Shown here in pieces: positions 25,370 to 34,753 of a DNA stretch of 64,000 nt. This DNA is from Novosphingobium nitrogenifigens DSM 19370 (GTDB taxonomy: Bacteria > Pseudomonadota > Alphaproteobacteria > Sphingomonadales > Sphingomonadaceae). Position numbers and translations under genes: made by a program. The notes beneath the pieces are model-generated. The model saw nothing but the letters and a program-made list of their open reading frames with translations. It was not told where the DNA came from and did no database searches. The stretch's first letter is position 1. Every line of letters begins with the position of its first letter. The DNA lies in assembly GCF_000192575.1 (NCBI RefSeq), contig NZ_GL876933.1:186001-250000 (forward strand), read 5' to 3'.

Positions 25370-26128
25370 TTACTCGCCTTGCAATCGACCGGACATCCGG
25401 ACCGACTTGCTCTTACGCTTGGACACTTTCGACGCCGATGCTGACGCCGTCTTGCGTGAGCGTTCCGACGTTCCTGCCGGAGCGGCAAGAAGATGCCCGA
25501 CGATCACACCGGCTATCGGATCCGTCAGCGATTGTTCCACGTGAAACACGTGGCGCCATGCATCCGAAAGCTCTTCCAGTTCATGCCGGGCCTTTGCCCC
25601 TTTCGGCAACAACCAAAGTGTCTCTGGTGTGGAAAAACGTGCAGCAAGAGGAAGAAGACGCTCGAGCGGTGCAAAGGCACGCGCGGAAATGACCGCATGG
25701 GTGCCGACCGGCAAATCCTCGACGCGGGACAGAACGACCTCCACGCGATCGAGCCCGAGTGTCGATGCAGCCCGCGCCAGCCATTCGGTACGAAGCCGAC
25801 GCGAATCGACGAGCACGACCGGACGCTCGGGTTGCAACGCCGCGATGACCAGTCCGGGAAAGCCCGCCCCCGTGCCGAGGTCGAGCCAGCTGCCCAGTCC
25901 CTCACCTGCCGATGTTCCACGTGAAACACTCAGGAGCTGCGCACTGTCGACGATGTGCCGCTGCCATACCTGATCCAGGCTGGCGCGGGCGACCAGGTTC
26001 TGACGCTCGTTCTCTTCGCGCAGCATATCGACGAGACGACCGAGCCGCTCCATCCCTGCCGCATCGACGCCCAGGGTTTCGACAAGCCAGGCCTGTGCGG
26101 CGGCTTCATCGGCAATCAACGCATTCAT
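25370..26128 (-). CDS. rsmG: 16S rRNA (guanine-N7)-methyltransferase RsmG
   Basis: Methylates G527 of 16S rRNA. The 252 residues include the SAM-binding [16 protein letters not shown] (about 81-96), [15 protein letters not shown] and [13 protein letters not shown]. The last ~30 residues are a Ser/Lys-rich tail beyond the usual enzyme. The ATG at 26128 overlaps the mnmG TGA by 4 nt. Two parS sequences lie inside the coding region, so part of the protein sequence (for example CFTWN/HVFHVEQ-type codons) is shared with a DNA-binding site, which constrains codon choice. Confidence 0.95.
   Translation of the reverse strand: MNALIADEAAAQAWLVETLGVDAAGMERLGRLVDMLREENERQNLVARASLDQVWQRHIVDSAQLLSVSRGTSAGEGLGSWLDLGTGAGFPGLVIAALQPERPVVLVDSRRLRTEWLARAASTLGLDRVEVVLSRVEDLPVGTHAVISARAFAPLERLLPLAARFSTPETLWLLPKGAKARHELEELSDAWRHVFHVEQSLTDPIAGVIVGHLLAAPAGTSERSRKTASASASKVSKRKSKSVRMSGRLQGE
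25533..25548. promoter_or_regulatory. parS: parS site inside rsmG (3' part)
   Basis: TGTTCCACGTGAAACA: one base from the 16-bp consensus TGTTTCACGTGAAACA. It is a ParB loading site about 1 kb upstream of parB on its own operon. Confidence 0.92.
25913..25928. promoter_or_regulatory. parS: parS site inside rsmG (5' part)
   Basis: TGTTCCACGTGAAACA, identical to the site 380 bp away and also within the rsmG coding sequence. Confidence 0.92.
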
Positions 26129-27969
26129 GCTGCACGCCTCCGCGCATGGACAAGCAGGCTCGCAAGCGCAGCCGGAGTGATCCCGGGAACCCGACCGGCG
26201 GCGGCAAGCGTTTCGGGTCGCGCCTGAGCCAGACGCTCGACCATCTCGCGTGACAGGCCGGGGACATCGGCAAAAGGAAAATCGTCGCCGAGCGCCACCA
26301 GTTCGCTCGCCCGCAGGTCGCGCAACTCGGCTTCTTGCCGCGCAAGGTAGGGCGCATAGGCTGCGTCCTCCTCCATCTCTTCGGCCAGCAAGGGATCGAT
26401 GGCCCCCTCGCCCAGCCATGGAGAAAGACCCGCCAGAGTGACTTCGGGAAAGCGCAGCCACTCGCCGAGACTGCGTCGGGCACCATCGGCCCGGACCGCC
26501 ATCCCGGCTTGGGTCAGTTCGTTGGGGGTCGCGGTCTGGGTCAGCGCCTCATCGATCCGGGCCCGCTCGGCTTCGCGTCGGGCGAACCACTCGCGCCGTT
26601 CGGGCCCCACACACCCTGCCGCAAGCGCGAGCGGGGTGAGCCGTGATCCGGCATTGTTGGCACGAAGGCGCAGGCGATATTCAGCCCGCGCGGTCAACAT
26701 CCGATAAGGCTCGCTGACGCCATGAAGCGTTAGATCGTCGATCATCACCGCCATGTAGCTGTTGGCCCGATCGAGCAGCGGGATCTCACGACCGAGCACT
26801 TGCCCTGCCGCGTGAAGCCCGGCCACCAGACCCTGGGCGGCAGCCTCTTCATATCCGGTCGTCCCGTTGAGCTGCCCGGCGAAGAACAGACCCGGGATCG
26901 CCTTGACCTCCAGGCTGCTGCGCAAGGCGCGCGGATCGATGTGATCGTATTCGACCGCATAGCCCGGCACGGTCACCTCGACTTGCTCGAGCCCTTCGAC
27001 GCTGCGCATCATCGCGATCTGCACATCGGTCGGCAGCGACGTCGAGACCCCGTTCGGGTAGACCGTATGGTCGTCGAGCCCTTCGGGTTCGAGGAAGATC
27101 TGGTGTCCGTCACGGTCGCCGAAGCGATGGATCTTGTCCTCGATCGAGGGGCAATACCGCGGTCCCTGCGCCTCGATCGCTCCGGTGAAGAGAGGCGAGC
27201 GATCGAGCCCGCCGCGAATGATTTCATGAGTGCGCTGGTTGGTCCGGGCGATCCCACAAAACACTTGCGGCAGGACACGCCCCTTCCCCAACGGCGACAT
27301 CGTCCAGGGTTCGGGATCGCTCGGCTGTTCCGGCAGGCGTCCCCAATCGATCGTCCGTCCGTCAAGACGGGGCGGCGTCCCGGTCTTGAGCCTCGCCATC
27401 GGCAGAGCCGCATCCCGCAATTGCTGCGCCAGACGATGGGCGGCAGCCTCCCCGATCCGGCCGCCTTCCATTCGCTCTTCGCCACGATAGAGGCGACCGC
27501 CGAGGAAGGTTCCGGTGCACAGGACAACCGCCGATGCACCAAGACAAGTGCCGTTGGCAAGTTCGACCCCGGCGGCCCGTCCGCCTTCCATCTGCAAGGC
27601 GACGACTTCGCCACCGATCACGGTCAGTCCGTCCTGTGCCGCAATCGCGGCCTGAACCGCAGCACGGAACCGGCGACGGTCGGCCTGGATCCGCGGCCCC
27701 TGCACCGCACTGCCCTTGGAGCGATTGAGCATGCGATAATGGATTGCACCGGCGTCCGCCGCTCGGGCCATGATGCCGTCGAAGGCATCGACTTCGCGGA
27801 CAAGGTGTCCCTTGCCCAGACCGCCGATGGCCGGGTTGCAGCTCATGGCACCGATCATCGCGGGGTCGAAAGAGACGAGCGCAATACGCGCTCCCATGCG
27901 GGCGGCGACTGCCGCCGCTTCGACGCCGGCATGTCCGCCGCCTACCACGATCACATCGAATTGCTGCAT
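26125..27969 (-). CDS. mnmG: tRNA uridine-5-carboxymethylaminomethyl modification enzyme MnmG
   Basis: 614-residue FAD partner of MnmE that installs the (carboxymethyl)aminomethyl group on U34 of some tRNAs. The Rossmann motif [19 protein letters not shown] is at the N-terminus. Family motifs [20 protein letters not shown] and [13 protein letters not shown] follow, with [19 protein letters not shown] later and the C-terminal helical MnmE-binding domain at the end. Length is normal. It lies 120 bp after mnmE, a gap filled by two parS sites, and overlaps rsmG by 4 nt. Confidence 0.97.
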   Translation of the reverse strand: MQQFDVIVVGGGHAGVEAAAVAARMGARIALVSFDPAMIGAMSCNPAIGGLGKGHLVREVDAFDGIMARAADAGAIHYRMLNRSKGSAVQGPRIQADRRRFRAAVQAAIAAQDGLTVIGGEVVALQMEGGRAAGVELANGTCLGASAVVLCTGTFLGGRLYRGEERMEGGRIGEAAAHRLAQQLRDAALPMARLKTGTPPRLDGRTIDWGRLPEQPSDPEPWTMSPLGKGRVLPQVFCGIARTNQRTHEIIRGGLDRSPLFTGAIEAQGPRYCPSIEDKIHRFGDRDGHQIFLEPEGLDDHTVYPNGVSTSLPTDVQIAMMRSVEGLEQVEVTVPGYAVEYDHIDPRALRSSLEVKAIPGLFFAGQLNGTTGYEEAAAQGLVAGLHAAGQVLGREIPLLDRANSYMAVMIDDLTLHGVSEPYRMLTARAEYRLRLRANNAGSRLTPLALAAGCVGPERREWFARREAERARIDEALTQTATPNELTQAGMAVRADGARRSLGEWLRFPEVTLAGLSPWLGEGAIDPLLAEEMEEDAAYAPYLARQEAELRDLRASELVALGDDFPFADVPGLSREMVERLAQARPETLAAAGRVPGITPAALASLLVHARRRAA

Positions 27970-28023
27970 GGCGTCTGCGTTAAAGCATTCGCCGGATCAG
28001 GTCAAAAGGGGTCCGGGGGGTAT

Positions 28024-28039
28024 TGTTCCACGTGGAACA
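28024..28039. promoter_or_regulatory. parS: parS site in the mnmE-mnmG gap (perfect palindrome)
   Basis: TGTTCCACGTGGAACA is fully symmetric. It differs from consensus at two symmetric positions and retains the CACGTG core. Confidence 0.9.
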
Positions 28040-28070
28040 GGGCACCGGAAAAACACCCGGGAGCTCCCCA

Positions 28071-28086
28071 TGTTCCACGTGAAACA
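28071..28086. promoter_or_regulatory. parS: parS site just downstream of mnmE
   Basis: TGTTCCACGTGAAACA, 4 bp from the mnmE stop and 31 bp from the symmetric site. It has the same sequence as the two in rsmG. Confidence 0.92.
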
Positions 28087-28089
28087 CGA

Positions 28090-29388
28090 TCACTTGCCGA
28101 TGCAGAAACGTCCGAACAACGCGTCGAGCATTGCCTCCGTATCAGCGCGGCCGGTCAAGGCATCGAAGGCTTGCCGCGCCAGACGCAGGCATTCAGCCGC
28201 GAGCAGCGGGTCGCGTTCGAGACATGCCGAGCGCAAGGCAGCCTGCGCCTGATCAAGCAGATCATGTTGCCGACGGTTGAGAGCCGCCTGTCCCGGTGCG
28301 GGCATGGCCGACCGCGCCCGCTCGACCAGAGCCTCGCGCAAGGTGCCAAGGCCCTCACCGGTCCGGGCCGACACGCGAAACATCGGCGCGATCTTCGCGG
28401 CCTGATCCTCGCGATCGCACTGCGCGGCAATCTCCCACACGTGCGGTCCCTGCGGCCCTTCTCCCTCCGGTCCGAGCCAGAGGACAAGGTCGGCTCGTTC
28501 GGCCTCAGCGCGGGCACGGGCAATTCCGATCGCCTCGACCGCACCCACCCCTTCCTCGCGCAGACCGGCCGTGTCGACGAAACTGAACGGCACTCCGGCA
28601 AGCGCCACACCCTGCACCAGCACGTCGCGGGTCGTCCCCGGTTCGGCGGAAATGATCGCGGCTTCGCTCTCGACCAGTGCGTTGAACAAGGTCGACTTGC
28701 CCGCATTGGGCGGACCAGCCAGCACCACGCGATAGCCTTCGCGCAAGGGCTCGGCACGGGGACGCGAAAGCCATTCACCAAGGTCGTCGACAAGCCGCGT
28801 GCATGCTTCGCCAAAGCCGACAGGCAATGTCGCCTCGCCGTCATCGACATCGCCTTCGTCAGCAAAGTCGAGCGAGGCTTCGAGCCGGGCGGAGAGCCCC
28901 AGCAAAGTCTGCAACCAGCTTTCGACCGCGCGGGACAAGGCGCCACCGGCCATGGCCTGCGCACTGCGTCGCTGCAATTCGGTCTCGGCTTCGAGCAAGT
29001 CGGCAAGCCCTTCAGCCTCGGCCAGATCGATGCGACCATTGGCAAACGCGCGCCGGGTGAATTCGCCGGGTTCAGCGCGACGAAGACCGAGCGCGAGCAA
29101 AGCCTCCTCGACGGCGGCAGCAACTGCCCTGCCCCCGTGGAGATGGAGTTCGGCACAATCCTCGCCCGTCGCATTATGGGGTCCGGGCAACCACAGCACC
29201 AGAGTGCGGTCGAGCACTTCGCCATGATCGGGATGACGCAGCGCCGCCACCCCTGCACGCCGGGGAGAAGGTAGGCGCCCGGCAAGCCGTTCGAGCGCGA
29301 GGCCCGCTTGCGGGCCGCTGATGCGCATGACGCCGATGGCGGCAGGCAATTGTCCCGAACTCAGCGCAAAGATCGTATCGATGGTCAT
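28090..29388 (-). CDS. mnmE: tRNA modification GTPase MnmE
   Basis: 432 residues. The N-terminal tetrahydrofolate-binding domain (about 1-115) contains IFALSSGQLPAAIGVMRISG. Helical arms are interrupted by a Ras-like G domain with P-loop GPPNAGKSTLFNAL (225-238), GTTRDV and DTAG (SFVDTAGLREEG). The protein ends in CIGK, the family's C-(I/L/V)-G-K motif whose Cys is essential. It partners with MnmG on wobble uridine. It starts 33 bp after the small DUF6489 gene, the likely head of this operon. Confidence 0.96.
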   Translation of the reverse strand: MTIDTIFALSSGQLPAAIGVMRISGPQAGLALERLAGRLPSPRRAGVAALRHPDHGEVLDRTLVLWLPGPHNATGEDCAELHLHGGRAVAAAVEEALLALGLRRAEPGEFTRRAFANGRIDLAEAEGLADLLEAETELQRRSAQAMAGGALSRAVESWLQTLLGLSARLEASLDFADEGDVDDGEATLPVGFGEACTRLVDDLGEWLSRPRAEPLREGYRVVLAGPPNAGKSTLFNALVESEAAIISAEPGTTRDVLVQGVALAGVPFSFVDTAGLREEGVGAVEAIGIARARAEAERADLVLWLGPEGEGPQGPHVWEIAAQCDREDQAAKIAPMFRVSARTGEGLGTLREALVERARSAMPAPGQAALNRRQHDLLDQAQAALRSACLERDPLLAAECLRLARQAFDALTGRADTEAMLDALFGRFCIGK

Positions 29389-29421
29389 GGCCTCGCGCCT
29401 AGGCTCTCCTGCCTGAACCGC

Positions 29422-29688
29422 CTAGCCCTTGTTGCCCGTTCCCGCCTTGAAGCCGGCCATGGCCGCACCCGTTCCATGTTCCATCAATTGCTGGAACAGC
29501 TTCAATCCCATCTCGCCCATCGGCGCCAGCTGCTTGATATAGCTGTTGAGCTGATCGGGCGAAGACACGCCCTTCATCGCGTTGATCACCGTCTCGACGT
29601 AAACCTCATGGGCTTTCGACACGTCCGGCAAGCCCAGGAAGCGGCGAGCCTCTTCCGGCGTGCACTCGATCTCGACATTCACTTTCAC
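29422..29688 (-). CDS. DUF6489-family small protein
   Basis: 88 residues starting at a GTG (29688) with a strong GGAGG ribosome site 6 nt upstream. The first residues are then MKVNVEIECTPEEARRFLGL. No downstream ATG would preserve the conserved N-terminus. It is acidic and helical with a conserved-looking PDVSKAHEVYVETVINAMKG segment and a small hydrophobic C-terminal helix, and probably acts as a soluble or membrane-peripheral oligomer. Function is unknown. It is the first gene of the mnmE-mnmG-rsmG-parAB operon and is divergent from the dienelactone hydrolase gene. Confidence 0.85.
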   Translation of the reverse strand: MKVNVEIECTPEEARRFLGLPDVSKAHEVYVETVINAMKGVSSPDQLNSYIKQLAPMGEMGLKLFQQLMEHGTGAAMAGFKAGTGNKG

Positions 29689-29825
29689 GGTTATCCTCCA
29701 ACTCCCTGCCTGCCCGGGTCCGAGAGTGTCATGCAAGCTTGGCAAAGTCCACGACGGCGGCCAATCTGCGGGCAACCCGTCGGGCCTGCCGACCAGCCAG
29801 TTTGCATGAAGGATGAAATGCACAA

Positions 29826-30521
29826 ATGGGTGAAATGATCACGATCCCCTCGTTCGACGGCGCCGGTGCGATCCCGGCCTATGTCGCCACCCCTGCACAG
29901 CCCGCCAAGGCTGCCGTGATCGTCATTCCGGAAATCTTCGGCGTGAACGAAGGCATCCGGCGCAAAGTCGAAAGCTGGGCGGAGCTTGGCTATCTTGCCG
30001 TCGCGCCCGACATCTTCTGGCGCTTTGCTCCCGGCGTCGAACTCGATCCCGACGTTCCCGAACAGATGCAGGAAGCCTTCGGCTATTTCCAGCAATACGA
30101 CGCCGACCTCGGTGTCGAGGACATCAAGGCCGTGCTCGCCTGGACTCGCACGCAGGACGTCGCCAAGACCGGTCTTGTCGGTTTCTGCCTCGGCGGCCGT
30201 CTCGCCTACATGGCCGCGGCCCGCACCGATATCGATGCCTCGGTCGGCTATTACGGCGTCATGATCGACACCATGCTCGATGAAGCAGGCGGGATCACCA
30301 AGCCGCTTGCGCTTCACATTCCGACCGCCGACCATTTCGTCAGCCCGCAGGCACAGGCAACCATCCATGCCGCGCTCGACACCGATGAGCATGTGACCTT
30401 GTGGGATTACGAAGGCCTCGACCACGGCTTTGCCGCCGAGATGGGCAATCGCCGCGACGAAGCCGGTGCCCGCCTTGCCGACGAACGCACCCGCGAATTC
30501 CTGGCCCGAAATCTGGCCTGA
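29826..30521 (+). CDS. Dienelactone hydrolase family protein
   Basis: 231-residue alpha/beta hydrolase. The DLH-type triad is visible: Cys121 in GFCLGGRLAYMAA, Asp169 in IPTADHFVSP and His200 in GLDHGFA. Glu36 in PEIFGVNEGIR is the residue that activates the cysteine. Dienelactone hydrolases open lactones in catechol breakdown, but many relatives have other esterase roles and no catechol genes are nearby. An alternative start is the ATG at 29835. An NTF2-like protein gene follows at 100 bp. Confidence 0.9.
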   Translation: MGEMITIPSFDGAGAIPAYVATPAQPAKAAVIVIPEIFGVNEGIRRKVESWAELGYLAVAPDIFWRFAPGVELDPDVPEQMQEAFGYFQQYDADLGVEDIKAVLAWTRTQDVAKTGLVGFCLGGRLAYMAAARTDIDASVGYYGVMIDTMLDEAGGITKPLALHIPTADHFVSPQAQATIHAALDTDEHVTLWDYEGLDHGFAAEMGNRRDEAGARLADERTREFLARNLA

Positions 30522-30621
30522 TCCCGACAAGGACTTGCGAGCAATCAATGCGCTTTCCGGTTCCGTTCACCTAACTGGAACGAACAGGATCATGGAACGA
30601 CAGGATCGAGGAGACTGACTG

Positions 30622-31002
30622 ATGCAACTGGGACTGGCCGCCTGGCACCGCTACATGCTGGGCAATGATACCGACCTTCTCGCCGAACTCATCGCCGAGG
30701 ATGCGGTGTTTCACTCGCCGGTGGTTCATACGCCGCAAGAAGGCAAGGAACGGGTGCTGTCCTACCTCACCGCCGCAGGCAAGGTTCTGGGCAACGAGAC
30801 GTTTCACTATGTTCGCGAACTCGTCGACGGGCCGGAAGCCATGCTCGAATTCGTTGTCGAAGTGGACGGCGTGACGATCAACGGCATCGATCTCATCCGC
30901 TTCGACCTTGAAGGCCGCATTCAGGATTTCAAGGTGATGATCCGCCCGCTGAAGGCGATCAACAAGGTCTGGGAACTGATGGCCGCACAACTGCAACCCT
31001 GA
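30622..31002 (+). CDS. SnoaL/NTF2-like fold protein
   Basis: 126 residues with the alpha-beta cone fold pattern: a helical start (AAWHRYMLGNDTDLLAELI), then DAVFHSPVV and LEFVVEVDGVTINGIDLIRF strands. A GGAG ribosome site precedes the ATG. The fold covers isomerases, polyketide cyclases and carrier proteins, so the reaction cannot be told. It lies downstream of the dienelactone hydrolase and before a bidirectional terminator, and the two may be co-transcribed. Confidence 0.8.
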   Translation: MQLGLAAWHRYMLGNDTDLLAELIAEDAVFHSPVVHTPQEGKERVLSYLTAAGKVLGNETFHYVRELVDGPEAMLEFVVEVDGVTINGIDLIRFDLEGRIQDFKVMIRPLKAINKVWELMAAQLQP

Positions 31003-31024
31003 TTTCCCCGTCCCTCAGAACATG

Positions 31025-31062
31025 AAAAGGGCGGCCCGGTGTAAAGCCGGGCCGCCCTTTTT
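31025..31062. terminator. Terminator between the NTF2-like gene and rho
   Basis: 15-bp arms AAAAGGGCGGCCCGG / CCGGGCCGCCCTTTT with a 7-nt loop. The A-run and T-run make it usable from both strands. Confidence 0.92.
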
Positions 31063-31085
31063 CGCGTTCTGCTCGCCGGAACCGC

Positions 31086-32342
31086 TTACTGGTTCATCGT
31101 CGAGAAGAAGTCTTCGTTGGTCTTGGAATCCTTCATCTTGTCGAGCAGGAATTCCATCGCGTCGACCGTACCCATCTGCATCAGGATGCGGCGCAGGACC
31201 CACATCTTGGTCAGCTGGTCGCGCGGCACGAGCAGTTCTTCCTTGCGGGTGCCGCTCTTGCCCACGTCGAGCGCCGGGAAAATGCGCTTGTCCGCAACCT
31301 TGCGGTCGAGCACGATTTCCGAGTTGCCGGTACCCTTGAACTCTTCGAAGATGACTTCGTCCATGCGGCTGCCGGTATCGATCAGCGCGGTGGCGATGAT
31401 CGAGAGCGAACCGCCTTCCTCGATGTTGCGCGCCGCGCCGAAGAAGCGCTTCGGACGCTGCAGGGCATTGGCGTCGACACCACCGGTCAGGACCTTGCCC
31501 GAGCTCGGCACCACGGTGTTGTAGGCACGGCCCAGACGCGTGATCGAGTCGAGCAGGATCACGACGTCGCGCTTGTGCTCGACCAGACGCTTGGCCTTTT
31601 CGATCACCATTTCAGCGACCTGTACGTGACGGCTTGCCGGTTCGTCGAAGGTCGAGGAAATGACCTCGCCATTGACCGAGCGCTGCATGTCGGTGACTTC
31701 TTCGGGGCGTTCGTCGATCAGGAGAACGATCAGGAACACTTCGGGGTGGTTGTCGGTGATCGCCTTGGCGATGTTCTGCAACAGCACCGTCTTACCCGTA
31801 CGCGGCGGCGCGACGATCAGGGCGCGCTGCCCCTTGCCCTGCGGACTGACGAGATCGATGACGCGAGCCGACTTGTCCTTGACCGTCGGGTCGAGCGTAT
31901 CGAGACGCAGGCGCTCGTTGGGATAAAGCGGAGTCAGGTTGTCGAAGTTGACGCGATGGCGGACCGCGTCGGGATCGTCGAAGTTGACCTTGATCAGGCG
32001 AGTGATCGCGAAATAGCGTTCGCCGTCCTTGGGCGCACGGATTTCGCCTTCGACCGTGTCACCGGTGCGCAGGCCCCATTTGCGGACCTGGTTCGGCGAG
32101 ACGTAGATGTCGTCGGGACCGGCCAGATAGTTCGCTTCCGGGCTGCGCAGGAAGCCAAAGCCGTCGGGCAGCACTTCGATCGTGCCGATGCCCAGAATCT
32201 CTTCGCCGTCTTCTGCCACTTCCTTGAGGATGGCAAACATCAGGTCCTGGCGGCGCATGGTGCTGGCGCCTTCGACGCCGAGTTCCTCGGCCATCGCGAC
32301 CAGCTCGGCGGGGGTTTTCTTCTTGAGTTCTTTCAAATGCAT
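31086..32342 (-). CDS. rho: Transcription termination factor Rho
   Basis: 418-residue hexameric RNA helicase. The N-terminal domain begins [20 protein letters not shown]. The RNA-binding cold-shock-like domain has [13 protein letters not shown] (about 61-73). The ATPase P-loop is [15 protein letters not shown] (178-192), and the Walker B strand is [18 protein letters not shown]. The length is standard and there is no insert domain. The 150-bp gap upstream to hemJ probably holds the promoter and leader. The hemJ-rho adjacency is a conserved alphaproteobacterial pair next to the origin. Confidence 0.97.
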   Translation of the reverse strand: MHLKELKKKTPAELVAMAEELGVEGASTMRRQDLMFAILKEVAEDGEEILGIGTIEVLPDGFGFLRSPEANYLAGPDDIYVSPNQVRKWGLRTGDTVEGEIRAPKDGERYFAITRLIKVNFDDPDAVRHRVNFDNLTPLYPNERLRLDTLDPTVKDKSARVIDLVSPQGKGQRALIVAPPRTGKTVLLQNIAKAITDNHPEVFLIVLLIDERPEEVTDMQRSVNGEVISSTFDEPASRHVQVAEMVIEKAKRLVEHKRDVVILLDSITRLGRAYNTVVPSSGKVLTGGVDANALQRPKRFFGAARNIEEGGSLSIIATALIDTGSRMDEVIFEEFKGTGNSEIVLDRKVADKRIFPALDVGKSGTRKEELLVPRDQLTKMWVLRRILMQMGTVDAMEFLLDKMKDSKTNEDFFSTMNQ

Positions 32343-32494
32343 GTCGTGTTCCGGAGATGGAATGGCGCCGGCCGGACGGTCTTAGGGGCTTGGAGAAAGC
32401 AGACCATGCGCGGGAACAGGCCCGCGACGGGCAATTCCGGTAGCTCCTGCGCCTTTATCCGGTGCGCCTTCCCCCGTCAATCAAGGACGGCTCA

Positions 32495-32938
32495 TCAGAA
32501 CGGCTTGAGGATCACCAGAATGATGATCAGCGCCGCGCAGATGCCGGGCACTTCGTTCACCATACGCAAGTGCCGTCCGCTCAGCTTGCGCCGTCCGGCC
32601 GCGAGATGGCGCGCATAATCGGCCATCCACACATGATAGGCGCTGAGCACGAAGACAACCGCAAGCTTGGCGTGGAGCCACCCTTGCGTGAACCATCCGC
32701 CGCTGATCGCCAGAGCCAGACCAAAGCCCCAGACCGCCACCAGCGAGGGCCACAGGATGATGTTGAGGAGCCGCTTTTCGCGATCGACCCAAGCCGCATT
32801 TTCCGGCGCGTTCTCGGGAAGCTCCTGATGATAGACGAAGAAGCGGGGCAGCATGAACAGCCCCGCCATCCAGAACACGACGAAAATGACGTGACCAGCC
32901 TTGAGCCAGAGGTAGAGCATTGCGAGCACCTGCAGCAT
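32495..32938 (-). CDS. hemJ: Protoporphyrinogen IX oxidase HemJ
   Basis: Oxidises protoporphyrinogen IX to protoporphyrin IX at the inner membrane in haem synthesis. The 147 residues include LWLKAGHVIFVVFWMAGLFM as the first membrane helix, with the conserved His. PRFFVYHQELPENAPEN follows, then a further conserved His in WLHAKLAVVFVLSAYH, and the protein ends in a hydrophobic helix. Four membrane segments are expected. A TTG at 32947 would add three residues. The ATG at 32938 is preferred, but neither has a strong ribosome site. It is near hemE but separated from it by two inserted genes. Confidence 0.92.
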   Translation of the reverse strand: MLQVLAMLYLWLKAGHVIFVVFWMAGLFMLPRFFVYHQELPENAPENAAWVDREKRLLNIILWPSLVAVWGFGLALAISGGWFTQGWLHAKLAVVFVLSAYHVWMADYARHLAAGRRKLSGRHLRMVNEVPGICAALIIILVILKPF

Positions 32939-33001
32939 GGATTGCAAGATAGATGGTCAAGGGCGTTGCCGGAAGAGGCCTTCGCTGGCAACCCGTCGCG
33001 G

Positions 33002-33196
33002 CTAATCCTCGTTCGACCGTTCTGACCCGGGACGAGGAATGCGCTTACCCTTCAAACGGCTTGTCAGATGATAGTGCCCGCATCGGTCGCACCGATAGGG
33101 CCGCACGTCATAGGCAAAGCGTGCAGCGACAGCCATGGCTTCCCCCTGATCGGCAAAGCATACCTTTTTCTTGCAGATCCGTGCCCTGGTCCGCAT
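33002..33196 (-). CDS. Small zinc-ribbon-like protein
   Basis: 64 residues from the ATG at 33196. Two Cys pairs, Cys8/Cys13 and Cys36/Cys39 in YRCDRCGHYHLTS (35-47) with nearby His residues, suggest one zinc site. The rest is basic (KGKRIPRP), so nucleic-acid binding is plausible. Similar short proteins with a C-x-x-C-G-x-x-H-L-T pattern are common in alphaproteobacteria and phages and have no known role. It sits between hemJ and a divergent GT-C-like gene. Confidence 0.7.
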   Translation of the reverse strand: MRTRARICKKKVCFADQGEAMAVAARFAYDVRPYRCDRCGHYHLTSRLKGKRIPRPGSERSNED

Positions 33197-33261
33197 CGTT
33201 CCCGCCCAAGATCGCCGTTCGCCCGACGCAGCGGTCGGACAGGCAGGGGACATAGACCGGG

Positions 33262-34746
33262 ATGCCGCCTCTTTCCAGGTTTCGCAATTTCACCTTGCTC
33301 GTGCTCGCAGGAGCCTTTGCCGTTACCGCCGTGACCGCAATCCTTGCGCGCGGGGCCTGGTACGACGAATTCTACACCTTCTACCTTGTCCGGCCCGGTG
33401 TTCCTTTCCCGACACTCTGGTCGGCGTGGCTGCGCGACAACCATCCGCCGCTGTTCTACGGCCTGATCTGGCTTTACGCGCACCTCGTCCCTTCTTCCAC
33501 GGTTGCCGCGTTGCGGACGTTCAATCTCGTCGTGGGAGCAGTGGCGGTTGCGGGAATCCTGATGCTTGGGCGCGTCGATTCCCGCCTTCGCGCGGTTTCG
33601 TGGTATTATCTGACCGCTCTGGCAGGACTTTTCGCCACGCTCGACCGGATCGATCAACTGCGATCCTATTTCCTGTCGCTGGCTCTCACGGCACTCGTGC
33701 TTCCTCTGCTGGCCATGGTCATTGTCCGGGGCCGGACGCACGGGGGCAGTCTCGTTGTGCTGGGAGTGGTGCTAGCCCTTGCCGAAAGCGTCCATCTTGT
33801 TTCCAGTGTGATCGTCGCAGGACTGGCGGGAGCAGCCGTGCTCGGCACGGCGTGGTTGCATGGGCGGAACACCGCAGCCCGGCTCGTCCTGGTCGTCGTT
33901 CTCTCGCTGGTTCCGCTGGCATCGGCGCTGGCGCTGCAACTCCCGACAATGCTCGCCAATACCCATGCCTTCTGGCTTCCCGCCGGTTGGTCGGCCGCGC
34001 GCTGGGCGATCGAGAACGAGACGCTGGAAACCCTGTTGTCCAATCGTCCCCTGTTGCTGGCATCTCTGGCGGGGACGGCGATCCTGTTCGTCGGTGCAGT
34101 CCGGGGTGACCGGCAGGACCGCGAAAGTCTTGTCCTCATCGCGACGACTCTTGGCGGTCTTGTTCTCGCTTTGGCGGTCCTTGTTCCGGCTCATTTACAT
34201 AAGCCACTGATTATAAATCGTTATCTTATTGCCATCCATCCTGTTTTCGCCTTCGCACTTGCCGTGTCAGCTTCTGCGCTCACCCGGCGTTTGCCCGCGT
34301 TGGCTGGGATCGCCATCGATGTCGTGATCCTCATTGCCGCACTCCTTGCCCTTCACGACAATCTTGAGCGTACACTTGCACGACCAAGCTGGAACGGGAC
34401 GGCTTCGGCGATTTCCTCTCTTGTCCGGGCCTGTCCGACAACGCTCGTCCATGTCGATACCGGCCCCAACGCACCGACACTGGATCTGCCTCCGCGCGAC
34501 AATCGCGAAGTCCTGCCTTTCGCTTATGATCTGGTTGCCCGCGAACATGGTTTCGCTCTGGCCGCGCCGGAATCGCGAACGATGGCCCGTGATTGTCCGA
34601 CCGTGTTCTGGACCGAGCACGTTGCCGGACAACACCCGACAGCGACCACCCTGATCACTGCCTTGCGCGCGCAGGGCTATCCCATCACCGATGCGCGTGT
34701 GCGGCGGATCGGTGATGGTTGGATTCTGATCGTTCCGACCCCCTGA
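33262..34746 (+). CDS. GT-C-like multi-membrane glycosyltransferase (family 39-type)
   Basis: 494 residues, about ten membrane helices. The first helix ends in GAWYDEFYTF, whose Asp35-Glu36 pair is in the position of the catalytic acid of GT-C enzymes that use polyprenyl-phosphate sugars. DNHPPLFYGLIWLY (59-72) matches the same family. The C-terminal third is a soluble periplasmic-type domain. It lies on the strand opposite hemE and hemJ and breaks a conserved hem-rho string. A short AT-rich patch near 34190-34240 uses TTA and ATA codons, unlike its surroundings. A second GT-C-like gene is at 46650. Sugar and acceptor are unknown. Confidence 0.78.
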   Translation: MPPLSRFRNFTLLVLAGAFAVTAVTAILARGAWYDEFYTFYLVRPGVPFPTLWSAWLRDNHPPLFYGLIWLYAHLVPSSTVAALRTFNLVVGAVAVAGILMLGRVDSRLRAVSWYYLTALAGLFATLDRIDQLRSYFLSLALTALVLPLLAMVIVRGRTHGGSLVVLGVVLALAESVHLVSSVIVAGLAGAAVLGTAWLHGRNTAARLVLVVVLSLVPLASALALQLPTMLANTHAFWLPAGWSAARWAIENETLETLLSNRPLLLASLAGTAILFVGAVRGDRQDRESLVLIATTLGGLVLALAVLVPAHLHKPLIINRYLIAIHPVFAFALAVSASALTRRLPALAGIAIDVVILIAALLALHDNLERTLARPSWNGTASAISSLVRACPTTLVHVDTGPNAPTLDLPPRDNREVLPFAYDLVAREHGFALAAPESRTMARDCPTVFWTEHVAGQHPTATTLITALRAQGYPITDARVRRIGDGWILIVPTP

Positions 34747-34753
34747 AAGCCGA

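Noticed and set aside
26800..29274. Plus-strand open frame of 824 codons across mnmE and mnmG
   Set aside because: It is the shadow of two well-conserved genes. It crosses the parS intergenic gap and has no family match or ribosome site.
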